A stretch of 55,575 nucleotides of DNA. Source: Candidatus Saccharimonadota bacterium (GTDB lineage: Bacteria > Patescibacteriota > Saccharimonadia > Saccharimonadales > Saccharimonadaceae). Numbering within the stretch: position 1 is the stretch's first letter; each line of letters starts with the position of its first letter. A program made the position numbers and the translations under genes. Below, in pieces: positions 1 through 8,753 of this stretch. The DNA is taken from assembly GCA_030523715.1 (NCBI GenBank), contig JAUNHY010000006.1:1-55575 (forward strand). Direction: 5' to 3'. Under the pieces are notes generated by a model. The model saw nothing but the letters and a program-made list of their open reading frames with translations, was not told the origin of the DNA and did not search any database.

Positions 1-2
1 CT

Positions 3-536
3 TATATTTATCTCGGCAACGACGACTGGTATGGCTACTACATGCAGCTTGATACACGCAACAGCGGCAAGAGCCAGTCGGAAACTACAATGGACTTCGA
101 TGTGAAGTATGGCCTTACATCTGTTACCTGGGGATATCCGACAACGAATTTCTCGCCAATGAGCGTGGAACTGGCGGCCGGTAAGAGCTATCAGCAGGTC
201 TATGACTACTACGACATCGCCTTTGAGCGCGATGGCGGTGGCTACTTCAAGGTTGGCGACATCGATTTCGCGGATTCACAAGGATTCTTAACCTACGAGT
301 TCGACGGCGACATGCCATCTCGCGTAACCTGGGAATCCTATATCGCTAGCGAAGAAGCTTTCGCCGATATTCAGCAGTATCTTGCCGACGAAGGCTATAA
401 CTGCCTTGGTGAGACAAACTCTGGCGCCGGCGATAAGGAGTATTCCTACACGATTGATGGCGGCTACATCATGCGCGTTGTTTACAAGAACAGCGAGCAA
501 GAAGGCACCCATGTCTTCGTCTATGTCGATTATTAA
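3..536 (+). CDS. Unidentified protein, C-terminal part (5' end outside window)
   Basis: The reading frame is open to the left edge, so the gene begins upstream of the window; an ATG at 42 is internal to the open frame and need not be the start. The visible 177 residues are acidic and rich in Tyr, Gly and Asp, with no membrane segment and no catalytic motif I recognise. Aromatic and acidic richness would suit an exported or surface protein, but no signal peptide can be seen in this part. A plus-strand terminator follows at about 560-590. The next genes run on the opposite strand, so it is not part of the TasA-like operon. Function unknown. Confidence 0.7.
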   Translation, partial: YIYLGNDDWYGYYMQLDTRNSGKSQSETTMDFDVKYGLTSVTWGYPTTNFSPMSVELAAGKSYQQVYDYYDIAFERDGGGYFKVGDIDFADSQGFLTYEFDGDMPSRVTWESYIASEEAFADIQQYLADEGYNCLGETNSGAGDKEYSYTIDGGYIMRVVYKNSEQEGTHVFVYVDY

Positions 537-559
537 CCAAGAGAGCTAAACGAGAGTTG

Positions 560-590
560 AAAGCGTCCGTCCATGCGATGGGCGCTTTTT
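560..590 (+). terminator. Rho-independent terminator of the first gene
   Basis: Stem AAGCGTCC / GGGCGCTT (one G-U pair) followed by a T run ending at 590. It faces the end of the convergent TasA-like operon; read on the minus strand the hairpin lacks a U tract. Confidence 0.7.
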
Positions 591-1310
591 CTATGCCGAT
601 TTTTTAAGATTACGTCGAATTATAATAACGGCAATGATAAGACCAATGAGCGACAGGGCGAAAATCCAAGCATTCTGCATTATATCGTCAAGAGTCCTGG
701 AGTTGTCCGGAGTCGGCGTCGGATTATCAGGGGTGTCTGGCTCGACAATTTCGCCGTCTTTGTAGGCCTCTGCGGCGAATATCCAATCGATTTCGCCCGT
801 GCGGTGCATATACTCGCTGCCGAGTGATAAAGGAATGGTTAGTTCAATTTTGATAGTCGTCGAGGCGCCGTCAAGAAAAGTCCCCAGGAAAACATTTTCC
901 GAAAGTCCATCGAGTTGATCTGGAGACGCGTCAAATATTAGCTCGTCGCGATTCCAAACTTTCATGCTGAGCTGAGAGAGAAAATCTTGCATGCTAGCAA
1001 TCGTTTCAGTTTCCGCCACTTCTTCACTTAACGGATTCGGCTCGCCGTGTGCATCGGCGCGAATGTATAGTTTCACATAATCATATTCCGGAGCGGTATT
1101 GCGAACCTTAAGCTCCTCAGTGAGTGTGTCGCCTGGCATCGCATCTTTGAGTGAACTAAAAATATCCGAATCCGACCATTCCGAGCCAGGATAAAAAACG
1201 AAGTTATCTGCCCCACCCTCAAAATATACCGCAGAGCGTAAAGCACTTACAGGCGAAGCCAAGACTAAACTCAAGAGTAAAATTGTTGCAATTTTGATTC
1301 CCTGCTTCAT
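591..1310 (-). CDS. Secreted protein with C-terminal membrane anchor, last gene of the SipW/TasA-like operon
   Basis: 239 residues. An N-terminal signal peptide (about 1-23, SPVSA before the likely cleavage) leads into an extracellular region, a Pro/Thr/Asp-rich linker (about 195-210), a hydrophobic helix (about 215-232) and a basic RRNLKK tail. The layout is that of a wall- or membrane-anchored surface protein. No LPxTG is visible. The extracellular part has a MPGDTL-x-E-x-KVRN segment that resembles the MPGDKI...KVKN segment of its upstream neighbour, so the proteins probably share a beta-sandwich fold. A GAGG Shine-Dalgarno lies 8-9 nt before the ATG and only 2 nt separate it from the previous gene, so it is co-expressed. 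It may anchor or cap the fibre made by the TasA-like proteins; that role is inference. Confidence 0.75.
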   Translation of the reverse strand: MKQGIKIATILLLSLVLASPVSALRSAVYFEGGADNFVFYPGSEWSDSDIFSSLKDAMPGDTLTEELKVRNTAPEYDYVKLYIRADAHGEPNPLSEEVAETETIASMQDFLSQLSMKVWNRDELIFDASPDQLDGLSENVFLGTFLDGASTTIKIELTIPLSLGSEYMHRTGEIDWIFAAEAYKDGEIVEPDTPDNPTPTPDNSRTLDDIMQNAWIFALSLIGLIIAVIIIRRNLKKSA

Positions 1311-1312
1311 TT

Positions 1313-1882
1313 TTACTCCTCAGGCCAACCTTGGGCTTCGAGAGCCGATTCGCCATTATTCGCAACTTGCACCGCCTCGGCATAAATCGTGAGCGAGAAG
1401 GTTGCGTGTTGATATTTATCCGGTAAGTTATCAGGAATTGAAACGGTCGTAAATAACTGCATAGTCGTTTCGCCAGAATGGAGTGGGCGCATGTAGTAGT
1501 AATAGCCATCTCTTGGTGACCAACTACGGCTAATATCTAGCTCAAAAGTTTCGAGCGGAATTTCTTCCGTCTCGCCATTTTCTTTTTCGATACCGGCAAC
1601 TACTTTCATGCGCACAAAAGCGTCGCCATCATCGATATTTTTAACTTTTGGAATTTTGCTGATTTTATCCCCTGGCATAGCGCCCTCAATGTTAGTGAAT
1701 GGAATTGGGCGGCCATCGGCGCCAATTTCATCCGTATCTTCAATGAGTTCAATGGCGATACCGCTTGTTGTTATGATATTATGCGTACGTTCAGTAAAAG
1801 TGTAATAAGCAGAAGTCCCACCAACAACCAAGCTACCAAGAATAGCTATGATTGAAATGGCGAGAATCTTCTGCTTATTCAT
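1313..1882 (-). CDS. TasA/CalY-like secreted protein with SipW-type signal peptide (third copy)
   Basis: 189 residues. The N-terminus (basic residues, hydrophobic stretch, then GGTSAYYTFTERTHN) follows the pattern of SipW-dependent signal peptides, in which an A/S-Y-F/Y-T motif lies just after the cleavage region. The mature part contains MPGDKISK...KVKNIDDGDAFVRMKV, the jelly-roll signature seen in TasA/camelysin relatives where a 'NTG-D-AYVR' segment recurs. TasA and CalY are secreted fibre-forming or protease-like matrix proteins in Bacillus. It is the most diverged of the three copies here (YT in place of FT). A GGAA-type ribosome site precedes the ATG. Family assignment by motif only. 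Confidence 0.75.
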   Translation of the reverse strand: MNKQKILAISIIAILGSLVVGGTSAYYTFTERTHNIITTSGIAIELIEDTDEIGADGRPIPFTNIEGAMPGDKISKIPKVKNIDDGDAFVRMKVVAGIEKENGETEEIPLETFELDISRSWSPRDGYYYYMRPLHSGETTMQLFTTVSIPDNLPDKYQHATFSLTIYAEAVQVANNGESALEAQGWPEE

Positions 1883-1890
1883 TCTGTTTC

Positions 1891-2661
1891 CTATTCGGCA
1901 AATGGATCAAAATCGGCGCCGAATGCGGCAGTTACTGCCTCATTAGCATTATTAAATCCAGAGGCTTGAACCGCAACGGCGCGGACCAAAACTGCTACAC
2001 CTTTATCGAAGTCGAAATTAATCTTAGTGCCATTTTTATAGTATTCACCATCTTTATAATCTACCCCAGCATCAAAGTAAAAACCCTGAATGGCATATTC
2101 AGTCGTAGCACCCTTAGCTAAAGTATTAACATAATCGGTAGCGTAAACATTATAGTTTATACCGTCGATATTTTTGACAGTATAATTCCAGGAGCCATCT
2201 TCCTTGAGCCAGTTCCATTTTGATGCATATGTCGAAGTCCAAGTACCATTATTATCATAATTACCAAAGTTCCAGTGAATTATATTTAATGATGGATCAT
2301 CATTATCGAGTTCAGATGGGAACGCAATATATAAGCGAACATAAGCATCACTGTTTCCGGTATTCTTAACTGACACCAATTTATCTACATAATTTTCAGC
2401 CGTCGGAAGACCGAATTGATCCTTTTCGCCTTGCGCGCTACCAACGATAGGCATTAAGACTTTATCTTGTTTGAATGTTTCCAATGCCGTACGATCACTG
2501 TTACGTTGTTGCTCTTTAAGTTCTATATCGACATTGCCAACGGTGAATGTGTTTTTTACTGCCTCCGTCTTATCTGTGAAATATGAAAGCGTACCAGCGC
2601 TAATTACCAACGCTGCTACCCCTAACACTGCGGAAATTGCTAAAACTTTTTTCTTTGTCAT
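1891..2661 (-). CDS. TasA/CalY-like secreted protein with SipW-type signal peptide (second copy)
   Basis: 256 residues, the longest of the three copies. The N-terminus is a textbook SipW-dependent export signal: basic start, hydrophobic core, then SAGTLSYFTDKTEAVKNTF followed by TVGNVDIEL. Further on, KNTGNSDAYVRLYIAFPSEL matches the conserved central strand of TasA/camelysin proteins. The C-terminal half is Asn/Tyr/Asp-rich. An AAGGAAG ribosome site lies just before the ATG, and 8 nt separate its stop from the next gene. It probably leaves the cell through the SipW-like peptidase encoded two genes upstream and assembles at the surface. Homology is recognised from motifs, not from a search. 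Confidence 0.82.
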   Translation of the reverse strand: MTKKKVLAISAVLGVAALVISAGTLSYFTDKTEAVKNTFTVGNVDIELKEQQRNSDRTALETFKQDKVLMPIVGSAQGEKDQFGLPTAENYVDKLVSVKNTGNSDAYVRLYIAFPSELDNDDPSLNIIHWNFGNYDNNGTWTSTYASKWNWLKEDGSWNYTVKNIDGINYNVYATDYVNTLAKGATTEYAIQGFYFDAGVDYKDGEYYKNGTKINFDFDKGVAVLVRAVAVQASGFNNANEAVTAAFGADFDPFAE

Positions 2662-2676
2662 TTCTCTTCCTTTCTA

Positions 2677-3363
2677 TTAATTATCTAAGTAGCTAAATGC
2701 TCGTTGAGCCGAGCTGAATCCGTAAGCTTGGACCGCATCGGCAGTGATTTTGACGGCGAGTTTGCCATTTTCGTCGACGAAGCCGGATAAATCTACGCTA
2801 TCATCCTTTAGAATGCTTTGGCATAAACCAATAGACTGATAAATTGGCATCTTGGTCTTGTAGCCAGCATGCAAAGGTTCGCGGCGCGTAAAAGTTATCT
2901 CTTTATACTTCTTGCCATCGATAGTTCGGTTTGCGTGCTGGCGAATAAACTCCGAATCCCCAGGGTCATCGTCTGGCAACCTCGAACTTCCACCATAGTC
3001 GTAAACGATATAGTCTTTTTCGAATAGATCATATGGCAGATAAATACGCATGCGAACATAAGCATCAACGTTGCCAGTGTTTAGCACATATGGTTTCATG
3101 GCAATTTGTTTGCCGGCCTGCACAATGTTAGACGAATAACCGAGCCACTCTTCATAGCCAGCATTAAGATTATTCGCCATCTCTAAGCTGTATGTTTCGC
3201 TGGTCACATCGGAATGGTAACGGAACAGCTTAATATCCACATTACCCACTGTAAAATTATTAATGACGGAATCCGAATCAGTGAAGTAAGAGAGTGTCAA
3301 AGCAGAACCAGAAATGCCGATGAGCACCATGGCTAGCGCAATTGCAAATATCTTTTTCTTCAT
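2677..3363 (-). CDS. TasA/CalY-like secreted protein with SipW-type signal peptide (first copy)
   Basis: 228 residues. The signal region ends in SALTLSYFTDSDSVINNF and continues TVGNVDIKLF, nearly identical in pattern to the second copy, so the two are paralogues. The central LNTGNVDAYVRMRIYLPYDL is the conserved TasA-like strand. The middle region is Tyr- and Asp-rich. A strong AGGAGG Shine-Dalgarno precedes the ATG, and the gene starts 26 nt after the signal peptidase stop, so the peptidase and its likely first substrate share a transcript. Confidence 0.82.
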   Translation of the reverse strand: MKKKIFAIALAMVLIGISGSALTLSYFTDSDSVINNFTVGNVDIKLFRYHSDVTSETYSLEMANNLNAGYEEWLGYSSNIVQAGKQIAMKPYVLNTGNVDAYVRMRIYLPYDLFEKDYIVYDYGGSSRLPDDDPGDSEFIRQHANRTIDGKKYKEITFTRREPLHAGYKTKMPIYQSIGLCQSILKDDSVDLSGFVDENGKLAVKITADAVQAYGFSSAQRAFSYLDN

Positions 3364-3389
3364 TTTCCTCCTTTCTCCCTATTAATTAT

Positions 3390-3920
3390 CTAGTTTTTCT
3401 TTTCGCTCGCAGTTTTCTCCTTTCCCTTATTTAAGGTTGGCGCAATAATCGTCGCTAGCAGGAGAGTCCCCGCTACGAGCGCGATATAAATGCCTGGCGG
3501 ACGTTGAATATAAAATGCCAGATAACCTAGGATAGGAATTTGGAAAGTTGGCACGCCAAGCACGTTCTTGTTATGCACTAACTTTGCGTCGGCAACGTCG
3601 TTAGCGTCGCCTCTTGTTTGGAACTTGCGAGTTCCGTCTTCGTTTATGACTTTTTCAATGCGATGCGTGACGACGGTATTGTTTTCGTCGGCCACAAAAG
3701 TAATCACGTCGCCTTCTTCCAGCTCGTCCGTGTTGACCTGTTTAACATAAATAAGCGAACCAACATGATACTCTGGCTCCATCGAGCCAGACATAACAGT
3801 ATAAAGAGAATATCCAAAGAGGCGCATTATAACAAGAACGATTGCGAATACGAAGATAATCGCTACCATGATGGTAGAGAAAATACCCCAATACCTCCGC
3901 ACAGTCCTCTTTTTATCCAC
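3390..3920 (-). CDS. sipW: SipW-like (ER-type) signal peptidase I
   Basis: 176 residues with two membrane helices: about 12-34 before the active site and 128-155 near the C-terminus. The nucleophile is in MSGSMEP (Ser46). The general base is histidine (THRIEKV, His86) instead of lysine, and a later box R-G-D-A-N-D-V supplies Asp residues. The Ser/His arrangement and C-terminal helix identify the archaeal/ER/SipW branch rather than LepB. It cleaves signal peptides at the outer face of the membrane, and the three following genes carry the matching signals. The start is GTG at 3920: a TGC-TATAAT extended -10 (3927-3932) ends 6 nt before it, leaving no room for a Shine-Dalgarno, so this first gene of the operon is probably leaderless. 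Confidence 0.9.
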   Translation of the reverse strand: MDKKRTVRRYWGIFSTIMVAIIFVFAIVLVIMRLFGYSLYTVMSGSMEPEYHVGSLIYVKQVNTDELEEGDVITFVADENNTVVTHRIEKVINEDGTRKFQTRGDANDVADAKLVHNKNVLGVPTFQIPILGYLAFYIQRPPGIYIALVAGTLLLATIIAPTLNKGKEKTASEKKN

Positions 3921-3926
3921 GTATAT

Positions 3927-3932
3927 ATTATA
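3927..3932 (-). promoter_or_regulatory. Leaderless extended -10 promoter of the sipW/TasA-like operon
   Basis: TATAAT preceded by TGC on the minus strand, ending 6 nt before the GTG start of sipW; the predicted transcription start coincides with the start codon. Confidence 0.7.
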
Positions 3933-3954
3933 GCATTGCGCTTTTGGTTTTGGG

Positions 3955-3990
3955 CAAGAAAAATCCCGCCTTTTTACGGGCGGGATTTAC
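3955..3990 (-). terminator. Rho-independent terminator of the Bax-inhibitor-like gene
   Basis: On the minus strand AATCCCGCC / GGCGGGATT with an 8-nt loop, followed by TTTC; it lies between the gene ending at 3998 and the sipW promoter. Confidence 0.8.
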
Positions 3991-3997
3991 TACAGGG

Positions 3998-4720
3998 TTA
4001 ATCGTCGCGACGTCCAGACGTTACCGATACGACACGGATGAACAGATTCACGATGTCGAGATAGAGTCCAACGCAGGCATCGATGGCGTTGTCGAGCGTA
4101 TGCGGTTGCTGTTGCGCCTTAGCCCAGTCGTAGCCGATGTAGCCACAGAATATCAGGGCCACCAGCACGTCCCAAAATGTCGGCATGTAGAGTTTGAAAA
4201 TCAGTCCACAAACCAGCTCGATTACGATAACCGCAATCAACGCTATGCCGAGCGCACGCCCCATAGACAAGAACGCTTTTGGGAAGAACCAGCCGAGCAG
4301 CATCATTACCAGAGTTACGAGCGTTGTCACGATGGCGGCATTCAGGATAGATACGGCACTTTGGCCTACCAGGCAGACGCTAAGCACCATACCGAGCGGT
4401 ACAACCACCATGTTGTAGCCCAGAAAACTGATTATTGGCCTATCGCTGCGGGCGCTTATGATAGTACCCGCGATTGCCAGCACGAAGTACAAAACGATCA
4501 TTAGGACAGGATTCATGTCGACGAAATACTGGGTGCAATACTTGACCATCAGGTAGTTCACGAAAAACCCGTACAGCAACACGGCGCCGATTATCAGGTT
4601 ATAGCGCGCAAGCGATTCCTCAGAATCGCCATAATCTGACGCGCGATAGCTGGTGCGGGCGCTGCGATAGCTGTCATGAGCTTCGTAATCCCTGTAGCTA
4701 CGGGATCCATTTGTTCTCAT
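3998..4720 (-). CDS. Bax inhibitor-1/YccA-like membrane protein
   Basis: 240 residues. A polar Ser/Arg/Tyr-rich N-terminus (about 1-36) precedes seven predicted membrane helices (about 40-60, 73-92, 97-118, 124-144, 153-175, 180-195, 212-228). The last helix contains GLYLDIVNLFIRVV, the C-terminal signature of the BI-1/YccA family (LYLDxxNLFL). Family members act as pH-sensitive calcium leak channels or FtsH modulators; which applies here cannot be told. A strong GAGGAGG Shine-Dalgarno precedes the ATG, and the promoter at 4792-4820 is a near-consensus box with a 70-nt leader holding a GCGAAA/TTTCGC hairpin. The gene is more GC-rich than the adjacent TasA-like genes. Confidence 0.85.
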   Translation of the reverse strand: MRTNGSRSYRDYEAHDSYRSARTSYRASDYGDSEESLARYNLIIGAVLLYGFFVNYLMVKYCTQYFVDMNPVLMIVLYFVLAIAGTIISARSDRPIISFLGYNMVVVPLGMVLSVCLVGQSAVSILNAAIVTTLVTLVMMLLGWFFPKAFLSMGRALGIALIAVIVIELVCGLIFKLYMPTFWDVLVALIFCGYIGYDWAKAQQQPHTLDNAIDACVGLYLDIVNLFIRVVSVTSGRRDD

Positions 4721-4791
4721 TTGATCAACCTCCTCAAAGAACTTTCCTATGAACTGCGAAAAAATTTCGCGTTGTTCACTCGAACATTATT

Positions 4792-4820
4792 ATTATAGCA
4801 CAAACACTTTATTTAGTCAA
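4792..4820 (-). promoter_or_regulatory. Strong sigma-70 promoter of the Bax-inhibitor-like gene
   Basis: -35 TTGACT (4815-4820), 17-nt spacer, TGC plus -10 TATAAT (4792-4797). The spacer end and -10 match, base for base, the promoter of the lipoprotein gene at 43534. Confidence 0.85.
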
Positions 4821-4840
4821 GTATAGCCGACTTCGCCACC

Positions 4841-4870
4841 AAAAAACTCCCCGTAGTGGGGAGCTTTTTG
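4841..4870 (-). terminator. Terminator of rpoB-rpoC
   Basis: Near-symmetric hairpin AAGCTCCCC / GGGGAGTTTTTT with a 5-nt loop, just after the rpoC stop. Its flanks are A- and T-rich on opposite sides, so it can also act on the plus strand. Confidence 0.85.
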
Positions 4871-4882
4871 TGCGCATTTTTA

Positions 4883-7800
4883 TTAGATGTTTTCTAATTC
4901 TTCTGCAGCCGGTTCGCCAGCTATTTCAGTAGCTTCAGCTTCGTCTTCGACGCCGGTATATTCGGCGAGAGACTCAATACCAGTACCTACTGGAATCTTG
5001 CGACCGATAATCACGTTTTCCTTCAAACCACGGAGATGATCAACGCGACCGGAGATGGCCGAGGAGATCAATACGCGGGTAGTATCCTGGAAGGATGCAG
5101 CGGAGAGGAAGGAGTCGGAGTAGATAGATACCTTGGAAATACCAAGAAGCATCTGCGTAAACTCGGCTGGGGTCTTCCCTTCGGCAACGACGCGAGCATT
5201 CTCTTCTGCGACGGCAGCTTTACTGACAATGTCGCCAGTGACGAAGGCGGTATCGCCAGGCTCGTCGATCATGACGCGCGAGAACATCTGGCGGATAATA
5301 ACCTCGAGATGCTTTGCGGAGATTTCATGACCTTGAGCGGCATAAATCGTGAGAATATCGTTCAAGATGTAGCGCTCGGTTTCCTCGATGCCCTTGTACT
5401 TCATGAGATCTTGTAAGTTCAAGGAACCTTCGGAGAGGCGATCGCCTGGCTCAACGCGATCACCTTCTTTAACGGTGAGAGCGAAGTCCATTGGTACGGA
5501 TACCTTGAGTGGAGTGCCAGCATTAGCGACGAGAACGATTTCGTCCTGAGTTAATTCGGCTACACCATCAAATGGAGCAATGATTGGGTCGGCACCCTTA
5601 GTCTTGCTAGCGATAACTGCGCCAGTCTTGACGCTTGCGCCATCTTTAACCTTTGCCTTGCGGCCTTCGAGCTTAAAGTGTTCGGCCTTACCGGCATCTG
5701 GAGTGACTTGGACAACGTTGAAGCGACCTTCTTCCCATGTGCTGACTACGCCAGCAATGGTAGAAATGAAGGCTTGACCCTTTGGCGTACGAGCCTCGAG
5801 AAGCTCCTCAACGCGTGGAAGACCACGGGAGATAGCACCGGAACCTGCAACACCGGATGAGTGCTTAGTATCGAGCGTAAGCTGAGTACCTGGCTCACCA
5901 ACGGACTGAGCGGCGATAACGCCAACTGGTTCGTGGAAGGCGACTGGCATACGGGTAGACATATCAATACCGTAGGCCTTGCGTGGCACACCATCATTAC
6001 ATTCAGTAGTAAGGACGCTTTGAATCTTCAAACTGTCAATCTCTTCATCGGCAGCAAGTTGTTCGGCCATCTCGCGAGAGATAAGCTCGTCGGCTTCGAG
6101 GCCATATTTTTCGACTGCTTCAGCAGAATAACGGCCATAGATACGATCAGCGAAGCCAATACCAGTGATCTCGCTTTCGCTCTTGTAAATGCGAAAGCCA
6201 GGATCTTCAGCTTCGGTTTCGACCGTGAAGACATCCTGAGACACATCAACGAGACGACGAGTGAGATAACCAGAGTCTGCAGTACGAAGAGCGGTTGACA
6301 CCTGACCCTGACGTGCACCACGGGTTGCGATGAACGACTCGAGCGTGTTGAGACCTTTCTTGTAGCTGGACTTAACTGGAAGCTCGATTTCACGGTTAAA
6401 CACATCGACCATGATACCGATGGTTGCGGACGCGAGCTTAATGTTGCCTGCGGAACCACGTGCACCAGAGTTAGTCATGATGGAAATGTTCGTATCGAGA
6501 TGAGCAAGGTTATCCTTAACGAGCTGAGAGATTTGGTCATCGACCTTGCGCCATGCGGCAACAGTGAGGCGATAACGTTCGTCCTCAGTGATGAGGCCAT
6601 CTTCAAACTGTTGGTTAATTTGCGCAGCGACACCTTCGCCCTCAGCAATGAGTGGCTCAACTTCTGGATAATATGGGTAATCATCCTTGGAAGTGGAGAC
6701 GCCCGCGATGGTTTCATATTTGAAGGAAAGATCCTTAATGGCGTCAGCAGCTTCAACGGCCGCATCTGCACCGAATTGATCAAGGATATTTGCCATTACC
6801 TTCTTGAGGTGCTTGCTATTCTGAACTTCGTTATCGTATGGATATTCCTTTGGCAGAACTTCGTTAAAGAAGACGCGGCCAAGGGTAGTATCACGCTTCT
6901 CGCCCTTCGTATGAACACGGATTGGAGTTTGAAGTTGGATGAGGCCCATATCATAGGCAAGCTCGGCTTCGTAGACACTCGTGAAAGCCTTGCGCTCGGT
7001 TTGAGCGGATGGCTTTTCGTAGGTGAGGTAATAGCTACCAAGTACGACATCCTGCGTAATTGAAAGAACTGGAGCGCCATCAGCTGGCTTCAAGAGGTTC
7101 TTGCCGGCAGCCATGAGCTCGCGGGCTTCCGCTTGAGCTTCCTTCGAAAGTGGAAGATGGACAGCCATCTGGTCACCATCATAGTCGGCGTTGAAACCGT
7201 TAGCTACGAGTGGATGGAGCTGAATTGCTTTACCATCGATCAACTTTGGCTGGAAGGCCTGGACCGAGAGACGGTGGAGAGATGGGGCGCGGTTAAGAAG
7301 AACGTATTTGCCTTCAATAACTTCATCAAGCGCATCCCAAATCACAGTTTCGCCCTGCTCGATCATACGAGAAGCGGAACGGATATTGTTTGCGTACTCA
7401 TTCTTAATCAACCAAGAGATAACAAATGGCTTAAAGAGCTCAAGTGCCATCTGCTTTGGAAGACCGCACTGATTAATGCGAAGCTCTGGACCAACAACGA
7501 TTACGGAGCGACCAGAGTAGTCAACGCGCTTACCGAGAAGGTTCTGGCGGAAGCGACCCTGCTTACCCTTTAGAAGATCAGACAAACTCTTGAGTTTGCG
7601 ACGACCATTTTGAGAGTTAGCGGTGCGACCACCACGGGAAGCATTGTTGTCGATAAGAGCATCGACGGCTTCCTGAAGCATGCGCTTTTCGTTGCGCTGG
7701 ATTACTTCTGGAGCATTAAGGTCAACAAGCTTCTTTAAGCGGTTGTTACGGTTGATAACGCGGCGATAAAGATCGTTAAGATCGGTTGTAGCAAAGCGGC

Positions 7801-8752
7801 CACCAGCCAAGGAAATCATTGGACGTAGATCTGGTGGAATTACTGGAATAACGTTCAAGATGAGGTCGGTTGGCTTAATACCAGCAGATTGCATACCTTC
7901 AAGCACCTTGAGGCGCTTCATGATGCGCTTCTGCTTTTGGCCTTTGCAGTTATCGGCTTCTTCATGGAGCTCTTCGACCATCTTGTCGAGATCGATTTCT
8001 TCGAGAAGTTTCTTAATACCGCTGGCACCCATTTCGACAGTAATAAGATCTTCGTAACCTTCGTCCATGTCTTCGAGATTGCGGTAATCAACTTCGTTGA
8101 TGACGGCACCCTTAGTGAAACCAGTTAGAATATCTTTTTTGCTTTGATAGCCAGCTTCGAGTTCTTCGAGCTCTTTAGTCTGGTCTTCGGCGAGCTTCTT
8201 AACTACGTCGGCATCCTTATCTTTTGCTTCAGCTTCGTAGCGAGCCTTGATTGCCTGACGAGCGAGATCGGTCTCGGTCTCAAGATCTTCGAGGCGCTTA
8301 TCGATTTCTTCCTTATTGGCGTCCGTAATAATATATGCGGCAAAGTATACAACTTTTTCGATATTTTTTACGGTAATGTCGAGCAAAAGGCTAAGTGCGG
8401 ATGGAGTACCACGCATGAACCAAATATGTGCAACTGGCGCAGCGAGAGTAATGTGCCCCATGCGCTCACGGCGGGTAATACTCTTAGTTACAAGATTGCC
8501 CTCCTTATCGACAGCGGCTTCGCGGGAGCGAACACCTTTAAGCTTTGGATCATTTGGATTAATATCTTTGACTGGACCAAAGATGCGTTCACAGAAGAGA
8601 CCATCGCGTTCTGGCTTCTGGGTACGGTAGTTAATTGTTTCTGGTTTTAAGACTTCACCGTAGCTCCAGTTGAGGATATCTTCCTCGCTAGCGATGCAGA
8701 GGCGAATCGAATCGAAATCGTTCGCACTAATAAAGTTATCTTGCCAAGCCAT
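4883..8752 (-). CDS. rpoC: DNA-directed RNA polymerase subunit beta'
   Basis: 1289 residues, catalytic subunit of RNA polymerase. Clear landmarks are the lid/rudder region with [20 protein letters not shown], the magnesium loop [12 protein letters not shown] (Asp 523, 525, 527), the bridge helix/trigger loop region, and [21 protein letters not shown]. Two things are odd. The N-terminal zinc ribbon that normally follows ERIFGPVKD (CxC...CxxC) is replaced by about 30 residues without cysteine (residues 62-95). The second zinc site is also broken: the first cysteine is absent (AEDPG, about 848-852), and the usual C-x6-CxxC reads as a single Cys918 followed by GVPRKAYG. The catalytic motif has Tyr where NADFDGD has Phe. 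The start is one base after the rpoB stop. Confidence 0.98.
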   Translation of the reverse strand: MAWQDNFISANDFDSIRLCIASEEDILNWSYGEVLKPETINYRTQKPERDGLFCERIFGPVKDINPNDPKLKGVRSREAAVDKEGNLVTKSITRRERMGHITLAAPVAHIWFMRGTPSALSLLLDITVKNIEKVVYFAAYIITDANKEEIDKRLEDLETETDLARQAIKARYEAEAKDKDADVVKKLAEDQTKELEELEAGYQSKKDILTGFTKGAVINEVDYRNLEDMDEGYEDLITVEMGASGIKKLLEEIDLDKMVEELHEEADNCKGQKQKRIMKRLKVLEGMQSAGIKPTDLILNVIPVIPPDLRPMISLAGGRFATTDLNDLYRRVINRNNRLKKLVDLNAPEVIQRNEKRMLQEAVDALIDNNASRGGRTANSQNGRRKLKSLSDLLKGKQGRFRQNLLGKRVDYSGRSVIVVGPELRINQCGLPKQMALELFKPFVISWLIKNEYANNIRSASRMIEQGETVIWDALDEVIEGKYVLLNRAPSLHRLSVQAFQPKLIDGKAIQLHPLVANGFNADYDGDQMAVHLPLSKEAQAEARELMAAGKNLLKPADGAPVLSITQDVVLGSYYLTYEKPSAQTERKAFTSVYEAELAYDMGLIQLQTPIRVHTKGEKRDTTLGRVFFNEVLPKEYPYDNEVQNSKHLKKVMANILDQFGADAAVEAADAIKDLSFKYETIAGVSTSKDDYPYYPEVEPLIAEGEGVAAQINQQFEDGLITEDERYRLTVAAWRKVDDQISQLVKDNLAHLDTNISIMTNSGARGSAGNIKLASATIGIMVDVFNREIELPVKSSYKKGLNTLESFIATRGARQGQVSTALRTADSGYLTRRLVDVSQDVFTVETEAEDPGFRIYKSESEITGIGFADRIYGRYSAEAVEKYGLEADELISREMAEQLAADEEIDSLKIQSVLTTECNDGVPRKAYGIDMSTRMPVAFHEPVGVIAAQSVGEPGTQLTLDTKHSSGVAGSGAISRGLPRVEELLEARTPKGQAFISTIAGVVSTWEEGRFNVVQVTPDAGKAEHFKLEGRKAKVKDGASVKTGAVIASKTKGADPIIAPFDGVAELTQDEIVLVANAGTPLKVSVPMDFALTVKEGDRVEPGDRLSEGSLNLQDLMKYKGIEETERYILNDILTIYAAQGHEISAKHLEVIIRQMFSRVMIDEPGDTAFVTGDIVSKAAVAEENARVVAEGKTPAEFTQMLLGISKVSIYSDSFLSAASFQDTTRVLISSAISGRVDHLRGLKENVIIGRKIPVGTGIESLAEYTGVEDEAEATEIAGEPAAEELENI

Positions 8753-8753
8753 A

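Noticed and set aside
4883-8752. Frameshift or assembly error to explain the missing zinc cysteines in rpoC
   Set aside because: The frame is unbroken, flanking motifs align on both sides, and the segment length is close to normal; LigA shows the same kind of loss independently.
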